Source of the DNA: Garcia nutans
Taxonomy: Eukaryota; Streptophyta; Magnoliopsida; Malpighiales; Euphorbiaceae
Length of the DNA stretch: 64,000 nt
Assembly (NCBI GenBank): GCA_947685225.1
Contig: CANTUV010000032.1
Coordinates: forward strand, 25,427,501-25,491,500
Direction of reading: 5' to 3'
This document shows, piece after piece, positions 11,243 through 22,157 of the stretch. The position numbers and the translations under genes are program-made. The notes under the pieces are model-generated. The model searched no databases. It worked only from the letters and a program-made list of their open reading frames with translations, and was not told the origin of the DNA. Numbering within the stretch: position 1 is the first letter of the stretch; every line of letters starts with the position of its first letter.

Positions 11243-11817
11243 TGCCTGTGTCAGCCACTACCCCTTTCTCCTTCAATTTGTTTCCTTGCCTGTTTTAACC
11301 TAACACAAAACTCAAAACAAACTTTAAACAAGAAGTAAATAGATAATAACCAACAAAACATAAACACAATACTAAAAACTAGATCAAAAACGACATAAAC
11401 ACTGAAAGAACTAAAACTACCAAAATTAATGAAAACACTAAACAAACCAATTAAAACTAACAAAATACCTAAAGAAAACAATAATTATCATACTAAACAA
11501 GACACAAATCTATAAAAAACTAATAAAACAACGGCCGTGTCAACCCATACTTGGCCGTGTCTCTTCACTTTTACACTTTAAAAACACGATTTTTGCACTG
11601 TTTGCTCATTCCAATCCCTAGATCTATTTTGTTTTCTCTCTCGCTCTCTCGACTTCTCTCTCTCCCAAAACTCCATTGTTGTGTTTCAAAGCTTCAAAAC
11701 CTCCATTAAATCTCAATTTTCTTCACCAAAACTAAAATTAATCCATTAAATCTTTTTCTTCTCTCACAAAAGATCACTTTAATCAATTTTTGTTTCAAAT
11801 TTTTTATATCTTACAAG

Positions 11818-12919
11818 ATGCCAAGAACTAAGATGGTTTCCCACCGCAAGAAGAAGAGACCTACAACTGAAGGTGCATCTTCATCTTCATCGGTTTCATC
11901 TTTGAAGAGAGCAAATCTTTTGGCTCGGGGTTTCTTCCCGACGAGGTATGTCAATGATGAGTCCCTTGATGCTCTTAATATTAGGAATAATTTTTATCAA
12001 TACGTTCAAATCCTTGGGTGGGAGAACCTAGTCTCCTTGCGACCTTTACAATTTCAAGAGCTTACTTTGGAGTTCTTAATTTCTCTTAATGTTGAAAGAG
12101 ATGCGCAGAAAATTTGCTCTAGGTTGAGTTTTAAGTTGTTTGGAAAATCAATTGTGCTTAGTATTGAACAATTAAATGGTATATTCGGTTTCCATCAACA
12201 TGGTAAAAGGTCGGTACCTAAGGAATTTAAACAACAATTTGCTTGGGGGGGCATTGGGCTCGGGGACTTATGTGGCCAAATCGGCCAAAGCAACTAAATT
12301 GAGCAATCCCGCTTTGAGGTATTTACATCGTTTTATGTCTTGCGGATTCTTTGCTAGGAAGGAAAGCCCTGGAGTAGTGGAACTGAGTGAATTGTTTTTC
12401 TTAGATTGTGTGGTTAATGCAGTGCCTATTAGTTCCGGCTATTGGTTAGCCAATGTTTTTTATAGTGTGGCAAACAAGAAGAAGGGGGCTATCTGTATTG
12501 GAGGATTGGTTACCTCATTGGCCTTAGCCCTTTTTGATGATTTTGACCCGAGTACCTGTCACATGACTAGAATTACGGTTAATGATTCCTTGGATTTGGC
12601 TACACAAGAGAAGATGCATATGATGGTGCATAGGAGAGGGGCTTATATGATGGCTTCAGCTAAGCCAGAAGCACCGGGGGACAGTCAGAAGAGACCTCGA
12701 GTCCAAGAGGAGTCCGATTCGAATTCTCTTGGTTTAGATGAAGATGCTCTGGTCTCGGGTAATCAGGAGATAATTAATAGGATTAAGGCATTGGAGGGCA
12801 AGGTAGACCTTAACCATGCTGCAGTCTTGCAGCAGTTGGAACAGATTAATAGCAACCTTGCAAAGATTTTGAGTCTTCATCCCTCGGCTGCATCATCTTC
12901 ACATCCTCCTTCACCGTAG
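11818..12919 (+). pseudogene. A2 third ORF, one frameshift
   Basis: This is the better-preserved copy of the family's third ORF, about 365 residues. It has a basic MPRTKMVSHRKKKRP start, a serine-rich stretch, a conserved globular part (LLARGFFPTRYVNDESLDAL to LNGIFGFHQHGK), a hydrophobic run (GAICIGGLVTSLALAL), an acidic linker and a heptad-like C-terminus (RIKALEGKVDLNHAAVLQQLEQINSNL, coiled-coil-like). A one-base expansion of a G-run at about 12242-12249 splits it into two overlapping frames (11818-12297 and onward to 12919); A1 lacks the extra base. It sits where Athila elements carry their env-like gene, but no signal peptide or strong membrane segment is visible. Nuclear or particle-associated roles are equally possible. 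Function unknown. Confidence 0.75.
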
Positions 12920-14477
12920 ATTTTGAGTTCCTTGCTTTATTGTGTTTAGTGTATTTTTTTGTTATTATTTTTCGTTTTTAATGTTAACATTTTATATTTT
13001 GGATATTGAACATTTGTGTTTGTGATGAAAAGTTAGGGTTTTGCCTCACCAGGGACCGATGGAAAATAGGTTAAAACTTAACCCTTTTTCTTTATTACTC
13101 TTGTTTTCCATTGAGGACAATGTAAATTCTAAAGTGTGGGGTAATCTTTTAGCTTTTCTTTAATTTTTGTTTTGTTGTCATTTTGTGTGTTATATCGTGT
13201 GTTGTACATGGCATGATTGTTGAAAACTTATTGATTTTTTCTGTGATTCTAGCATTATAGTTGAGACTTTAGTATCAGCATAGAGATTAGCATTCGAATT
13301 CATTCAGGATCAATTTTCACATTCTGCAATTCATGACATATAAATCTTTGAGAACCCACCTTTGTGAGTTTTGAGCCTCATAGATTGAAGATTAGTGTCA
13401 ATTGATTTTCTTTTCTTAAATGTGCACCTTCATGATTTTGCATCTCTAGAGTTTGCTTTTGCATACTAATTGAACTCACATTATGATTTAATCTCAAGTT
13501 TTAAAATGATGAATGCAAATTAGGTTAGCCCTTTAGCTTAAAAAGACCTCCCTTAATATTGAATTCCTTAGTGAGCCAAGTTGAGCCTTTGACCTTTTCT
13601 TGATTGATCAACACAATTCTAAACTCAACATGTTCTTATTATCATCATACCTGCATTAAGGAATGAAGTTTCTTATGATATGACAATAGGGTGGTTTGAT
13701 TCAAAAGTGTGGGGTAAGCAATTAAAAAAATTAAAAAAATAAAAAAATTGTATTGCTATTTGGGGTTGAAATGCATACTTTGCACATTGTATTTGCTAAG
13801 AGTTGGTTATTCTTTTCCTCTTCATTTTAAGCTAGATGTTCCATGCAATTTTATATTTTGTATATATATATAAAAAAAGAAAGAGAAATATAAAAAAAAG
13901 AGAAAAAAGATAAATAAAAGAAAATAAAGAAAAGATATATATATACAAAATTCATATATTTTTTCTAGCATTAGAGGAATGTCGACTCATGTACTTTTCT
14001 TTTAAGTGTGCAAGTATGTAAGAATATCAAGGGTTGGTGAATATGCCATTTGAGGGAGTTATGAGTTTCTGATCAAGAGTATTGTCTAATTTAGATACTC
14101 CATTTCTTGATGCTCCAGCTTAAATGTCTTTTCTCACACATGCACCTTAGCCCCATTACATCCAAATAAAAGACCTTCGAATTATTTCTTGAGAAAATCA
14201 GTGAGGGAGATTGGATAATTAAGCAAGTTTATGGTAGTATGCAGTCATGAGTGGTTTGAGTGAATTAACCTTTGAAATCGAGTGAAACACTTAGATGAGA
14301 GATGAGATTTGTATGTCTGGATTAATGAATTAGTTAAGAAAATCTTGATTGAAGGAAATTGCAATTATTTATGGCTGAGTCTTAAAGGATTTCATCTTAT
14401 ATACTAGAATTATAGTTAAGGTTGTTTGAGTTTTTAATTTATGCCATGTGAATTTGCTTGAGGACAAGCAAAGTTTT
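12920..14477 (+). other. A2 non-coding region between the third ORF and the 3' LTR
   Basis: No coding frame. It is collinear with 796-2407 of A1 in inverse orientation. Polypurine-like copies AAGTGTGGGGTA lie at 13132-13143 and 13705-13716. The 35 bp ending at 13145 (GAGGACAATG...GTGTGGGGTAAT) resemble the 35 bp ending at the LTR (GAGGACAAGC...GTGTGGGGTAGT), as if the tract and its flank had been duplicated. Confidence 0.75.
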
Positions 14478-14491
14478 AAGTGTGGGGTAGT
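14478..14491 (+). other. A2 polypurine tract
   Basis: AAGTGTGGGGTAGT immediately before the LTR start at 14492. Confidence 0.75.
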
Positions 14492-14821
14492 TGTTTTATT
14501 AGTTTTTGTCATAGTATTGTGTCTTAATCATTATGATAATTATTGTTTTCTTTAGGTATTTTGTTAGTTTTAATATGTTTATTTAGTGTTTTCATTAATT
14601 TTGGTAGTTTTAATTTATTTGAGTGTTTATGTCATTTTTGTCTTAGTTTTTTTTTAGTGTGTGTATGTGTGTTGTTAGTTTATGTTTATTTGATTCTTGT
14701 TTAAAGTGTGTTTAAAGTGTTTGTGTTAGGATAATATGCAAGAAACCATACTAGGGATCAAGAGAGGAAGGAAAGACCAAGGAACCAAGAGAAGAAAATA
14801 ATGACAGTAGCTGACACATGC

Positions 14822-15242
14822 AGAGGACACAGCCAAGCTTGTGGCCGTGTCCCATACCAAGCTAAGGAACAAGACCAAGACACAGAAGGTGACACACTCA
14901 AGGGACACGGCCAAGCTTGTGGCCGTGTCCCTTCCAAATTGTCAAACACGGCCAAGCTTCCTCCAAATTGGCCATGTCACTCACCACTCGGAAGAAGAAA
15001 AGAAGAAAATCACAGGAGCGAACACATGCAAGGGATACGGCCAAGCTTGTGGCCATGTCCCTCCAAAATTGTCCAACACGGCCAAGTTGTTTTGGCTTGG
15101 CCGTGTCACACTCAAGTCCAAAGCAAAGAAAGATGAAAATCAAGCAGTAGATGACACCTTCAGGGGACACAGCCAAGCTTGTGGCAGTGTCCCTCCAAGA
15201 ACCTCAGACACGGCCAAGTTCACTTGAGCCTGGCTGTGTCAC
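14822..15242. repeat. Array of seven GACACGGCC inverted repeats in the A2 LTR
   Basis: Hairpins begin near 14822, 14900, 14943, 15030, 15073, 15163 and 15206, alternating about 43 and about 85 bp. The copy number (seven) and about 130-bp dimer period match A1, although the loop sequences differ (AAGCTTGT here against ACTGACTT in A1). Confidence 0.88.
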
Positions 15243-15284
15243 TCATGGATTAAAGAAGATGCGATTTTTGGAGCGGAGGTTTCG

Positions 15285-15292
15285 TATAAATA
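15285..15292 (+). promoter_or_regulatory. Likely TATA box of the A2 LTR
   Basis: TATAAATA, 43 bp after the end of the inverted-repeat array and followed by TTAGGGTTTTGAGAG. Confidence 0.55.
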
Positions 15293-16259
15293 TTAAAGTT
15301 AGGGTTTTGAGAGTGGTTGTTGAGAGTTTGAGTTTAGATTGAGCCGTCAAAGAATATTAGGGTTTTGATATCTTGTTTTCTTTGATCTTTTGATTACACT
15401 TTGATTAAACTAGCTTAGATTAGATTTGTTCTTGCCATTGATACATTCTTCAAGCAAGTTCTGAACAAGAGATTCTTCAAGAGCTAAGAAGTTTGTAATT
15501 CGATTTTGTTCTCGAACTTTATCTCTTTAATTTCATTGGAATTGTATTTAAGAATATTATCATGTCTAAATTGATTTCTTTGAATTTTAATGAGATGAGT
15601 ATGTTTGATAGCATTATGAACTAATTTGATCTAGTCTAGGGTTTGTATGGATCTGCTATAATTGTATGAATTGGTTATTACTCTTAACTTAATTATTTCT
15701 TTAGCCTTGATTGAATGGATTATTGTCAATATATAATTGATTGGCCACCAATTATGTGTTTTAGGTATTAGATGATGGATTGAGAAATGAAGTCTAGTGC
15801 TGGAACAATTCAATTAGGGACTTAGGTGAATTAGAGATATAACCTAGGAAAATATTATTTCAATTGTAACAAGATTATTTGAGAGAGGTTTGAATGCGAG
15901 AGCTTATTTCCTTGATTCGATTAATTAAGTTGCTTGAGATTTAATCTATGAAATTAAATTAGTTAAGAGGAATAACCGTTCATACATATAAGTAGTAAAG
16001 AAGTGCAAACCCTAGACCATTCTATTAAGTGAATCAATTCATCAGTCCAGTTTACTTTTATTTGTTTTAAACTTTAATCGATCTTCTTCATTAGTTGTTA
16101 GTGATTTAAATTTATTCATTACTTGTTATCTATAATCTGATAATCAGTTAACTATTCTAGCTTCCTTGTGAGACGACCTTGGGGCGATCACCTTTGCTAC
16201 AGCTACCTCGTATACTTGCGAGTGACGCTTTGTGGTAGAGTTAATTAGAGCGCAACACT

Positions 16260-17357
16260 GAGCACCAAGTTTCTTCGGGGTTGCTCCAACCTTTTTCAGT
16301 GCCTGAGTGGAAATGGGAGCGAGTAACGATAGATTTTGTGACTGGTTTGCCTTTGACGCAGAAGAAGCATGATGCAATTTGGGTGATTGTTGATCGATTG
16401 ACGAAGACAGCTCATTTTCTTCCAGTTTGGATGGACTATTCTCTTGAGAAGTTGGCTGAGCTGTATATCAGTGAGATAGTGAGATTGCTTGGAGTCCCAA
16501 TTTCTTTAGTATCTGATTGAGATCCCCGGTTCACTTCAAGGTTTTGGAAGAGTTTGAATAATGCTTTGGGTTCTCGATTGTACTTTAGCACTGCTTTTCA
16601 TCCGCAGACAGATGGGCAGTCAGAGAGAGTGATATAGGTTTTTGAGGACATGTTGAGAAGCTGTGTCATTGATTTCTCTGGGAGTTGGGACAGATTCTTA
16701 CCATTAATGGAATTTGCCTATAACAACAGTCATCAGTCCAGTATTAGAATGGAACCATTTGAGGCATTGTATGGTAAAAGATGCAGAACAGCTCTATGTT
16801 GGAATCAGGTTGGAGAAGGTAGGTTGGTTGGTCCCGATTTGATTAAAGAAACAGAAGAGGAATTGAAGATAATTCGGGATCAGTTGAAAGCAGCTTCAGA
16901 TCTACAGAAATCCTATTCAGATTTGAAGAGGAGAGACATAGAGTTCAATGTTGGAGATAAAGTTTTTTTGAAAGTGTCTCCTTGGAAGAGAATTTTGAGA
17001 TTTGACCGCAGAGGAAAGTTGAGTCCCCGTTTCATTGGACCTTACAAGGTACTGGAAAGAGTTGGACCAGTTGCTTATAGACTCGCTTTGCCTCCTGAGT
17101 TGGATAAAATTCACAATGTCTTCCATGCTTCTATGCTACGGATGTACAAGTCAGACCCATCTCATGTTTTATCAGTGGAATGCATTGAGGTGAGTCCGGA
17201 TCTGACTTTTGAAGAAGAACCGGTGGTTATTTTAGCACATGGAGTGAAAGAGTTGAGAAATAAGAAAGTGCCAATTGTGAAGGTTCTTTGGAAGAATCAT
17301 GCTAGAGAAGAGGCAACTTGGGAGAGTGAGCAAGCGATGCGAGATCAGTATCCCTAG
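16260..17357 (+). pseudogene. B1 integrase C-terminal half with chromodomain-like tail
   Basis: The frame opens directly at the A2 junction (GAG CAC CAA) and runs through the integrase core: D in IDFVTGL, a second D in the LVSD motif, and E in TDGQSER. It continues into the GPY/F region (RFIGPYKVLERVGPVAYRLALP) and a tail typical of chromovirus integrases (VKVLWKNHAREEATWESE). In-frame stops are at 16518-16520 (TGA for arginine) and 16635-16637 (TAG for glutamine). The frame ends early at 17355-17357 relative to B2. The protein would act in nuclear integration; the chromodomain is thought to steer insertion to heterochromatin. This copy is non-functional. Confidence 0.92.
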
Positions 17358-17405
17358 TTATTTTAGACTTGAGAATAGGTAATTTCGAGGATGAAATTAT
17401 TTTAT

Positions 17406-17418
17406 AGAGGGGGAGAAT
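17406..17418 (+). other. B1 polypurine tract
   Basis: AGAGGGGGAGAAT immediately before the LTR, identical to that of B2. Confidence 0.85.
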
Positions 17419-17686
17419 TATAATATCCCAAGTGATACCCTAGAATTTTGGAAATATTATTTGTGAAAATTGGATTAAATAATTTAAAGTGTATATGTTA
17501 TGTATATGGAGATAAAAATAATATATACAAGATTATGTCTTTTTGGTCAAAAGATATTTTGTATTTAAATGGATTTGTTTAATGTTAGCGGAAGATGATG
17601 TTAGTGGGTGATTATTATATTGTTTAAATGTATGGTGGAGAGTGATTTGGGGAAGAGAGGTTTGGTTAAAAGAGAAGAGTGGTTGA

Positions 17687-17722
<36 letters not shown>
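17687..17722. repeat. (CTTT)n microsatellite in the B1 LTR
   Basis: About nine CTTT units followed by CTT-rich sequence; the equivalent tracts in B2 are at about 33337-33371 and 42847-42895 and differ in length. Confidence 0.85.
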
Positions 17723-18224
17723 TTCTTCTTTCATCTTCATCTTCTTCTTTTCTTCTCTTTGGCCGGCTACCCTTATTAACAAAAGGAAAAGAGATTTTGT
17801 TGCTTCCAAGCTCAAGAGATTGAAGGATTTCAAGAGATCAAGTTGGAGTTTTAAGGATTTTCTTCACTTTTGGTAAGTTTCCAACTTGTTTCTTGGTTTT
17901 CTTTTGAGTTTGTGTTCTTGGGTTTGTTGGATGGTTGTTTTGGTATATATGAGGGTTGTGTTGTTTTGTTAATTTTTATTTTTGGGTTTGGATTGAAGAG
18001 AAAAAGGGTTGAGTTTGGTGAAAGAGGCAAGTGTGTGGATTGTGTGATTTTTGAGTTGTGAATATGGTTGTGTTTGTGTTTGATGTTTGTAATGGAGTTG
18101 TTTTAATGTTTATGCAAGTATTTTTGGGTTGTTGATGGTTTTGATTGAGTTTGTGTGTTGTTGATATGGCTATTGGAAGATGATTGTTGGTTGTGACTTT
18201 GTTGGAGTCGATTTCAGGGTTTTT

Positions 18225-18645
18225 GGCCTGACATGCCCAGGAGCACGGCCATGTCTTTGGGCTTGTCGTTGGTTCTATTTTTTGGGTTGTTGACACGAGC
18301 AATGACATGCCCATGTCACTTGGTTCTATTTTTTGGGTTGTTGACACGAGCAGTGACATGCCCATGTCACTGAGCATGTCACAGCTTCTGTGTAGTAGTA
18401 GCATTGACACGGCCAGTGACATGCCCATGTCACTGAGCGTGTCATAGCTATTATGTTGTTGGTTGATTGACACGTCCAGTGACACGCCCGTGTTGTTGAG
18501 CGTGTCATAGCTTCTATGTTGGAGGAGGATTGACATGGCCAGTGACACGCTCATGTCACTAAGCGTGTCAAAGCTTCTGTGTTGTGGGTTTAGGGCACGG
18601 TTAGAGACACGTCCGTGTTGTTGAGCGAGCCAAGTGTAGAGTTTG
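18225..18645. repeat. GACAC-motif tandem array in the B1 LTR
   Basis: Units of about 52-64 bp carry GACACG(G)CCAGTGACAYGCCCATGTC-like cores with the complementary arm GAGCGTGTCA. They start near 18292, 18344, 18406, 18469 and 18530. The unit at 18406-18420 is exactly GACACGGCCAGTGAC, the same 15-mer found in the Athila-like LTRs. Confidence 0.88.
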
Positions 18646-20099
18646 TCCTAGATAGTTCTCTTCCTTGTTTTCTTATGTGTAACACTAAGAGAGTGTTGTA
18701 TGATCACCTTTGGATTAGGTTTTGAAGAGATTTGAGCTACCTTTATTCAAGTGTTGAGAGTTATCTTGGAAGAGGAGTTGATAGAGTGGTGTTGTTGTTC
18801 TTAGAGGTAAGTACAAACTTTGAATGATTGCATACATTTATATGACATTGGGACTTAACGCATTTAGTTGAGAAATGTGTTAAGTTACTTGATATATTGT
18901 TGATGAATCAGTTATCTGTTATGATATGCATAATGTGAATTATGTTGATGTATCAATGAAATTGAGTAATGTATTGTATATGAAAAGAAATGTGATATGA
19001 GATGTGAAAACATAATGTAACCAATCGATATTAAGATGAGATAGAAGAATGAGAAAAATGAGAAAAGATGATATACTAAGGCAATGAGCCTAGTTTGATT
19101 ATGAGAAATGAAATGAGAAATGAATTGAGAAAGAGATTGATAATGAGATAAATGAATTAATTGTGTGCCTAGTATGTTATTCAATTTTCAGAGTTCTGGG
19201 TTTGGCGGCATGCCTATGAATCGCTGGGCAGGTGAAAAGACCAGGCAGTAAGCCTCAAAAACTATGACAGTCTAGCCGGGTTGAGGACCAAGATACTAGG
19301 GCCCAAGGGTCTAGCCGGGTTGAGGTCCAAGAGACTGGTTCTGTTACATTATCCATGGATATATATGTATCGCCTACGGGCTTGATGAATGTGATTATGG
19401 ACCAAAGCAATAACTCTGAACTTTGAATAGCATATTAGATCCTTTTTGGGCCCATGCTTGTCTTTGCTTTAATGTGAACTATGAAATGTGATGAAAATGA
19501 TTAATATATTGAGATATAATGCTATGAGTTGATATATTCATATATATTATGTATGAGCATCGCATTGATTTTTATTGAATCAAAGTTTGTACCATTAAGC
19601 TTTCTACTTAGTGCGATTGTGGTTCATTGCGCAGGTGACAGGGTAGATCCGGTTGTCCCGGAGAGCTCGTCTAGACTGAGTCGAGTCTAGGCTTGAGTTT
19701 GTGAGAGCAGTGTTGAGTTGTGGACCTCAATATCAGAGAAACTGCCAACATGTATAAATTCTATAATTTTGTAAACATTGATTTTGATATATATATATAT
19801 ACATATGTATTTTCTGCTACTTATTTAACAAATATTTTGACAGACTGTTTTGGATAAACTTTTTGGTACTAATTATATATATATATATGTATTTTAACAA
19901 AGGAATGTTTTATCTATTACTATTTATAATATAGGTTAAATATTTTAAGTTTACTTGGACTGACTTATGATGATTATATGTTAAAGATTAAAGTTTGGTT
20001 TGTTTAAAATGAACTGTGGCACCCATTTATCCGGTATACGTATATCGCGTGTTGTGCAGGTGTATGCAGTGTGCATATATGGGATACGGGGGTGTTACA

Positions 20100-20174
20100 A
20101 TAGCATAGCCAATTCTTCTTCATCATCACTCTCTTCATTATTTGAGCTCTCAACTTCTTAGATGGCTTTGAGAG
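20100..20174 (-). pseudogene. E: copia gag fragment, left piece
   Basis: Read on the minus strand this continues the gag of 50677-51430: lysine-alanine-isoleucine, a TAG-type break, then an acidic ESSNNEESDDEEELAML stretch typical of copia gag linkers. GAGAG at 20170-20174 is the target duplication of element D. ATAGC at 20100-20104 should be the duplication of B1. Confidence 0.75.
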
Positions 20175-22141
20175 TGTGAGTGGGAATTTTCGCCCCTACT
20201 CCCATGTGGAATGGTTCTTGCAACTTCGGCACTGTTAGGCTTAGGACCTTAGAGAACACGAGCCAAAACTCAAAAAAAATGGAGTCACCACCCGGATAGG
20301 CAGTGAAAAGAAAGGGGTAGATGACTCGATTACTGAGGAATTCCTAACCCCCTAATGGGTTCAAGAAGTTAGGTACGTATGAGGAAATTGAGAATGACTC
20401 AGCACCCCCATAATGCCCGGTTCATTGGAAGCGGCCTCCTTTTCAGGTCTAAATATTATTAAATTCTTAAATATTATAAAATCATCCATACTATATACAA
20501 TAGAAATAAAGAAATATTCATTAAAATCAAGAAAGTCCAAACCAACAAAATGGGCACCGATACAAAACGAAAACATGCCCTTACAATAATGTCTATTGTC
20601 CAAGTATAAGTAAATAAAAATTGGACACCCACCAATTGGTAAAAACATGTCCCTTATAATTATCCCAAAGTGTTTAAATAAATTAAACTACAGAAAATGA
20701 ATAAATTAAACAAATAAGGCATCCACAAGTGGAAACATGCCTTTTACAAGTATATTAAAAATACAATCAATAAGTACATAATAACTATCCATGGTAAAGC
20801 AAGTAATCAAAGAAATAACCAATCATTGCATAAACAATTGTAAACTAGGGCTAAACTAATGAAGATAAAGTTAATTATAAAAATTACAATTTACAAATAT
20901 ATCTTAATATTAACCCATTAATGAAATATAGGACGTGACGACGAGGGTCGCACTTACGGAGGTCCTGTTAAGATTAGGGTTCTTGGTAACAAAATATTCA
21001 AAATTATAAGATTAGAATTTTAGATATGAACTTAGGGTTTTTTCTTAAAAACTAATGTTTAATTATGCAATTTAAGGTTTAAAAAAATATAAATTAAGGT
21101 TTCAGATTTAAATTTAAGTTTTATAGATCTTTTAATTGATTTCCAATATGATTCTATTACTTACTGTGAAAGAATCTACAAAATCATATCCATAGTTTGA
21201 TAATGCAGTGACTGAGGTATTAAAGATGATCAATCAATCCGTTTAAAATTTATTAATATAGTGAATGAAATATTAGAATTTATTCAGTGAATTGAATTAA
21301 ATTAAATTGGTTAATAAAATCGTACCTTCGTTGTTGACTCCACCAATATTAATATGTTGAAACAAGCTTGATGTTTGTACTGCTGCCTGCCCGGATCAAT
21401 TTTAATCTTGGTCAAGCAAAGCAATGTGAAGACAGTGTCTACTGCCTTTTTAGTTGTTGTGTGATTGTGTTTTTCAATTCTACATCTATTGCTAAATTTT
21501 CCTGATGATTGCTGCCCCCTTAATAACTGTGGCTCCCTTCTATATTTATAGATTAAAGCTAAACCCTAATACATTAATTTGACAGTACAACCGAGTTCGA
21601 TCTTAATTAGAAATCTTTTAATTTGTCCCAAAACCAATTAAATCCAAATTTAAAAGACTCATGGCGAAATGAGGCTCCAATTCGACATAGACAATGGTCC
21701 ATGGCGAATTAAAATGCCCTAAATTCGCCATGGTTCCAAGGCCATGGCGAATTGGAGTCCCATTTCACCATGGACCATTTCCTAATTTTCCATGAGCCAA
21801 GGTTCATGGCGAATTGAGGACTTAATTTGCTATGGGTCCAAGGCATTTTAGCTTTTAAGGGTAAACCAGGCTTGGTCAAATTTGTTCGAGCTTTTAAAAT
21901 TAGACCAAATTTAATTCATGCCTTTTTAAAATTGAGTTGATGTTGATTTGGTCATTTAAAAATTAAATCAGACTAGGTTAGGGTCTTAAAACTTAAACCA
22001 ACTTAATTTACGCCTTTTAAAATTGAAACAACCTATTTCAAATCTATAAACTAAGTTTAAGATTTTAAAATTTGACCAAATTTATCTTGGCCTTCTTTAA
22101 TAGAGATCAAATTAGCTTAGGGCCAAAATTAAGGGTCTACA
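20175..22141 (-). repeat. D 3' LTR
   Basis: 1967 bp, in element orientation TGTAGACCC to CTCACA. It aligns along its length with 48721-50676, including the block around GGAGTCACCACCCGG and the AATTCGCCATGG palindromes. Confidence 0.9.
21655..21835. repeat. AATTCGCCATGG inverted-repeat cluster in the D 3' LTR
   Basis: A perfect 12-bp inverted repeat AATTCGCCATGG / CCATGGCGAATT occurs at 21722-21733 and 21742-21753 with an 8-bp loop. It is surrounded by several degenerate copies in both directions. The partner cluster in the other LTR is at about 50200-50370. Confidence 0.85.
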
Positions 22142-22157
22142 GTTTACCCCTTGCTTG
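22142..22157 (-). other. D polypurine tract
   Basis: The minus strand reads CAAGCAAGGGGTAAAC just before the LTR start TGTAGACCC. Confidence 0.6.

Larger units (their letters stand above)
1..11530 (-). mobile_element. A1: Athila-like Ty3/gypsy LTR retrotransposon, nearly complete, coding regions broken
   Basis: Read on the minus strand the order is 5' LTR (9808-11530), primer-binding region, gag, protease, reverse transcriptase, RNase H, integrase, a spacer, a third ORF, a long non-coding stretch, a polypurine tract and the 3' LTR (1-780; the rest is left of the window). Both LTRs start TGTTTTATT. Over the 780 bp visible in both I count by eye about 15 substitutions, nearly all transitions, which points to a fairly young insertion. 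A third ORF downstream of integrase and the protease motif DLGAS are typical of the Athila lineage. The element interrupts a relative in the opposite orientation (A2), with the junction at 11530/11531. If that is right, the 5 bp after the LTR (ACGGC) should recur beyond the left edge. Confidence 0.93.
9808..11530 (-). repeat. A1 5' LTR, complete
   Basis: About 1723 bp. In element orientation it begins TGTTTTATT at 11530 and ends GAGCGCAATA at 9808; the A2 LTR ends GAGCGCAACA, so the terminal CA is mutated to TA. The outer part (10753-11530) repeats 1-780. It contains the inverted-repeat array, a TATA box at 10774-10782 and a polyadenylation-compatible AT-rich 3' part. Confidence 0.92.
11531..16257 (+). 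mobile_element. A2: plus-strand Athila-like element, 3' third (split by A1)
   Basis: This begins in mid-spacer with ACGGCCGTGTC, then carries the third ORF, the non-coding 3' region, a polypurine tract and a complete 3' LTR. The 5' LTR, gag and pol are absent here. They should lie left of the window, beyond A1, because A1 sits exactly at the break. The bases after the LTR (CTGAG, 16258-16262) match the B1 integrase sequence, with CCGAG in the B2 copy, and so fit a 5-bp target duplication whose partner is out of view. Confidence 0.88.
14492..16257 (+). repeat. A2 3' LTR, complete
   Basis: About 1766 bp, from TGTTTTATT to GAGCGCAACA. Its first 200 bp and last 1 kb align with the A1 LTR. The middle differs in sequence but keeps the same array plan. 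It contains a TATA box at 15285-15292 and a TAGGGTTTTGAG block just after it. Confidence 0.9.
16258..20099 (+). mobile_element. B1: Tekay/Del-like chromovirus, 3' remnant
   Basis: This carries the integrase core, C-terminal chromodomain-like tail, polypurine tract and a complete 3' LTR. It is split by A2 within the integrase; the 5' part must lie left of the window. It is closely related to B2 at 33078-45236 over the coding part and LTR. The LTR end at 20099 abuts copia gag sequence, so B1 was inserted into element E. Confidence 0.9.
17419..20099 (+). repeat. B1 3' LTR
   Basis: About 2681 bp, from TATAATATCCC (TG mutated to TA) to GGTGTTACA. It aligns with the B2 LTRs. Notable parts are a CTTT microsatellite (17687-17722), a GACACGGCC-type array (18225-18645), and a doubled CTAGCCGGGTTGAGG block (19272 and 19311). 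Short open frames in it are incidental. Confidence 0.92.
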
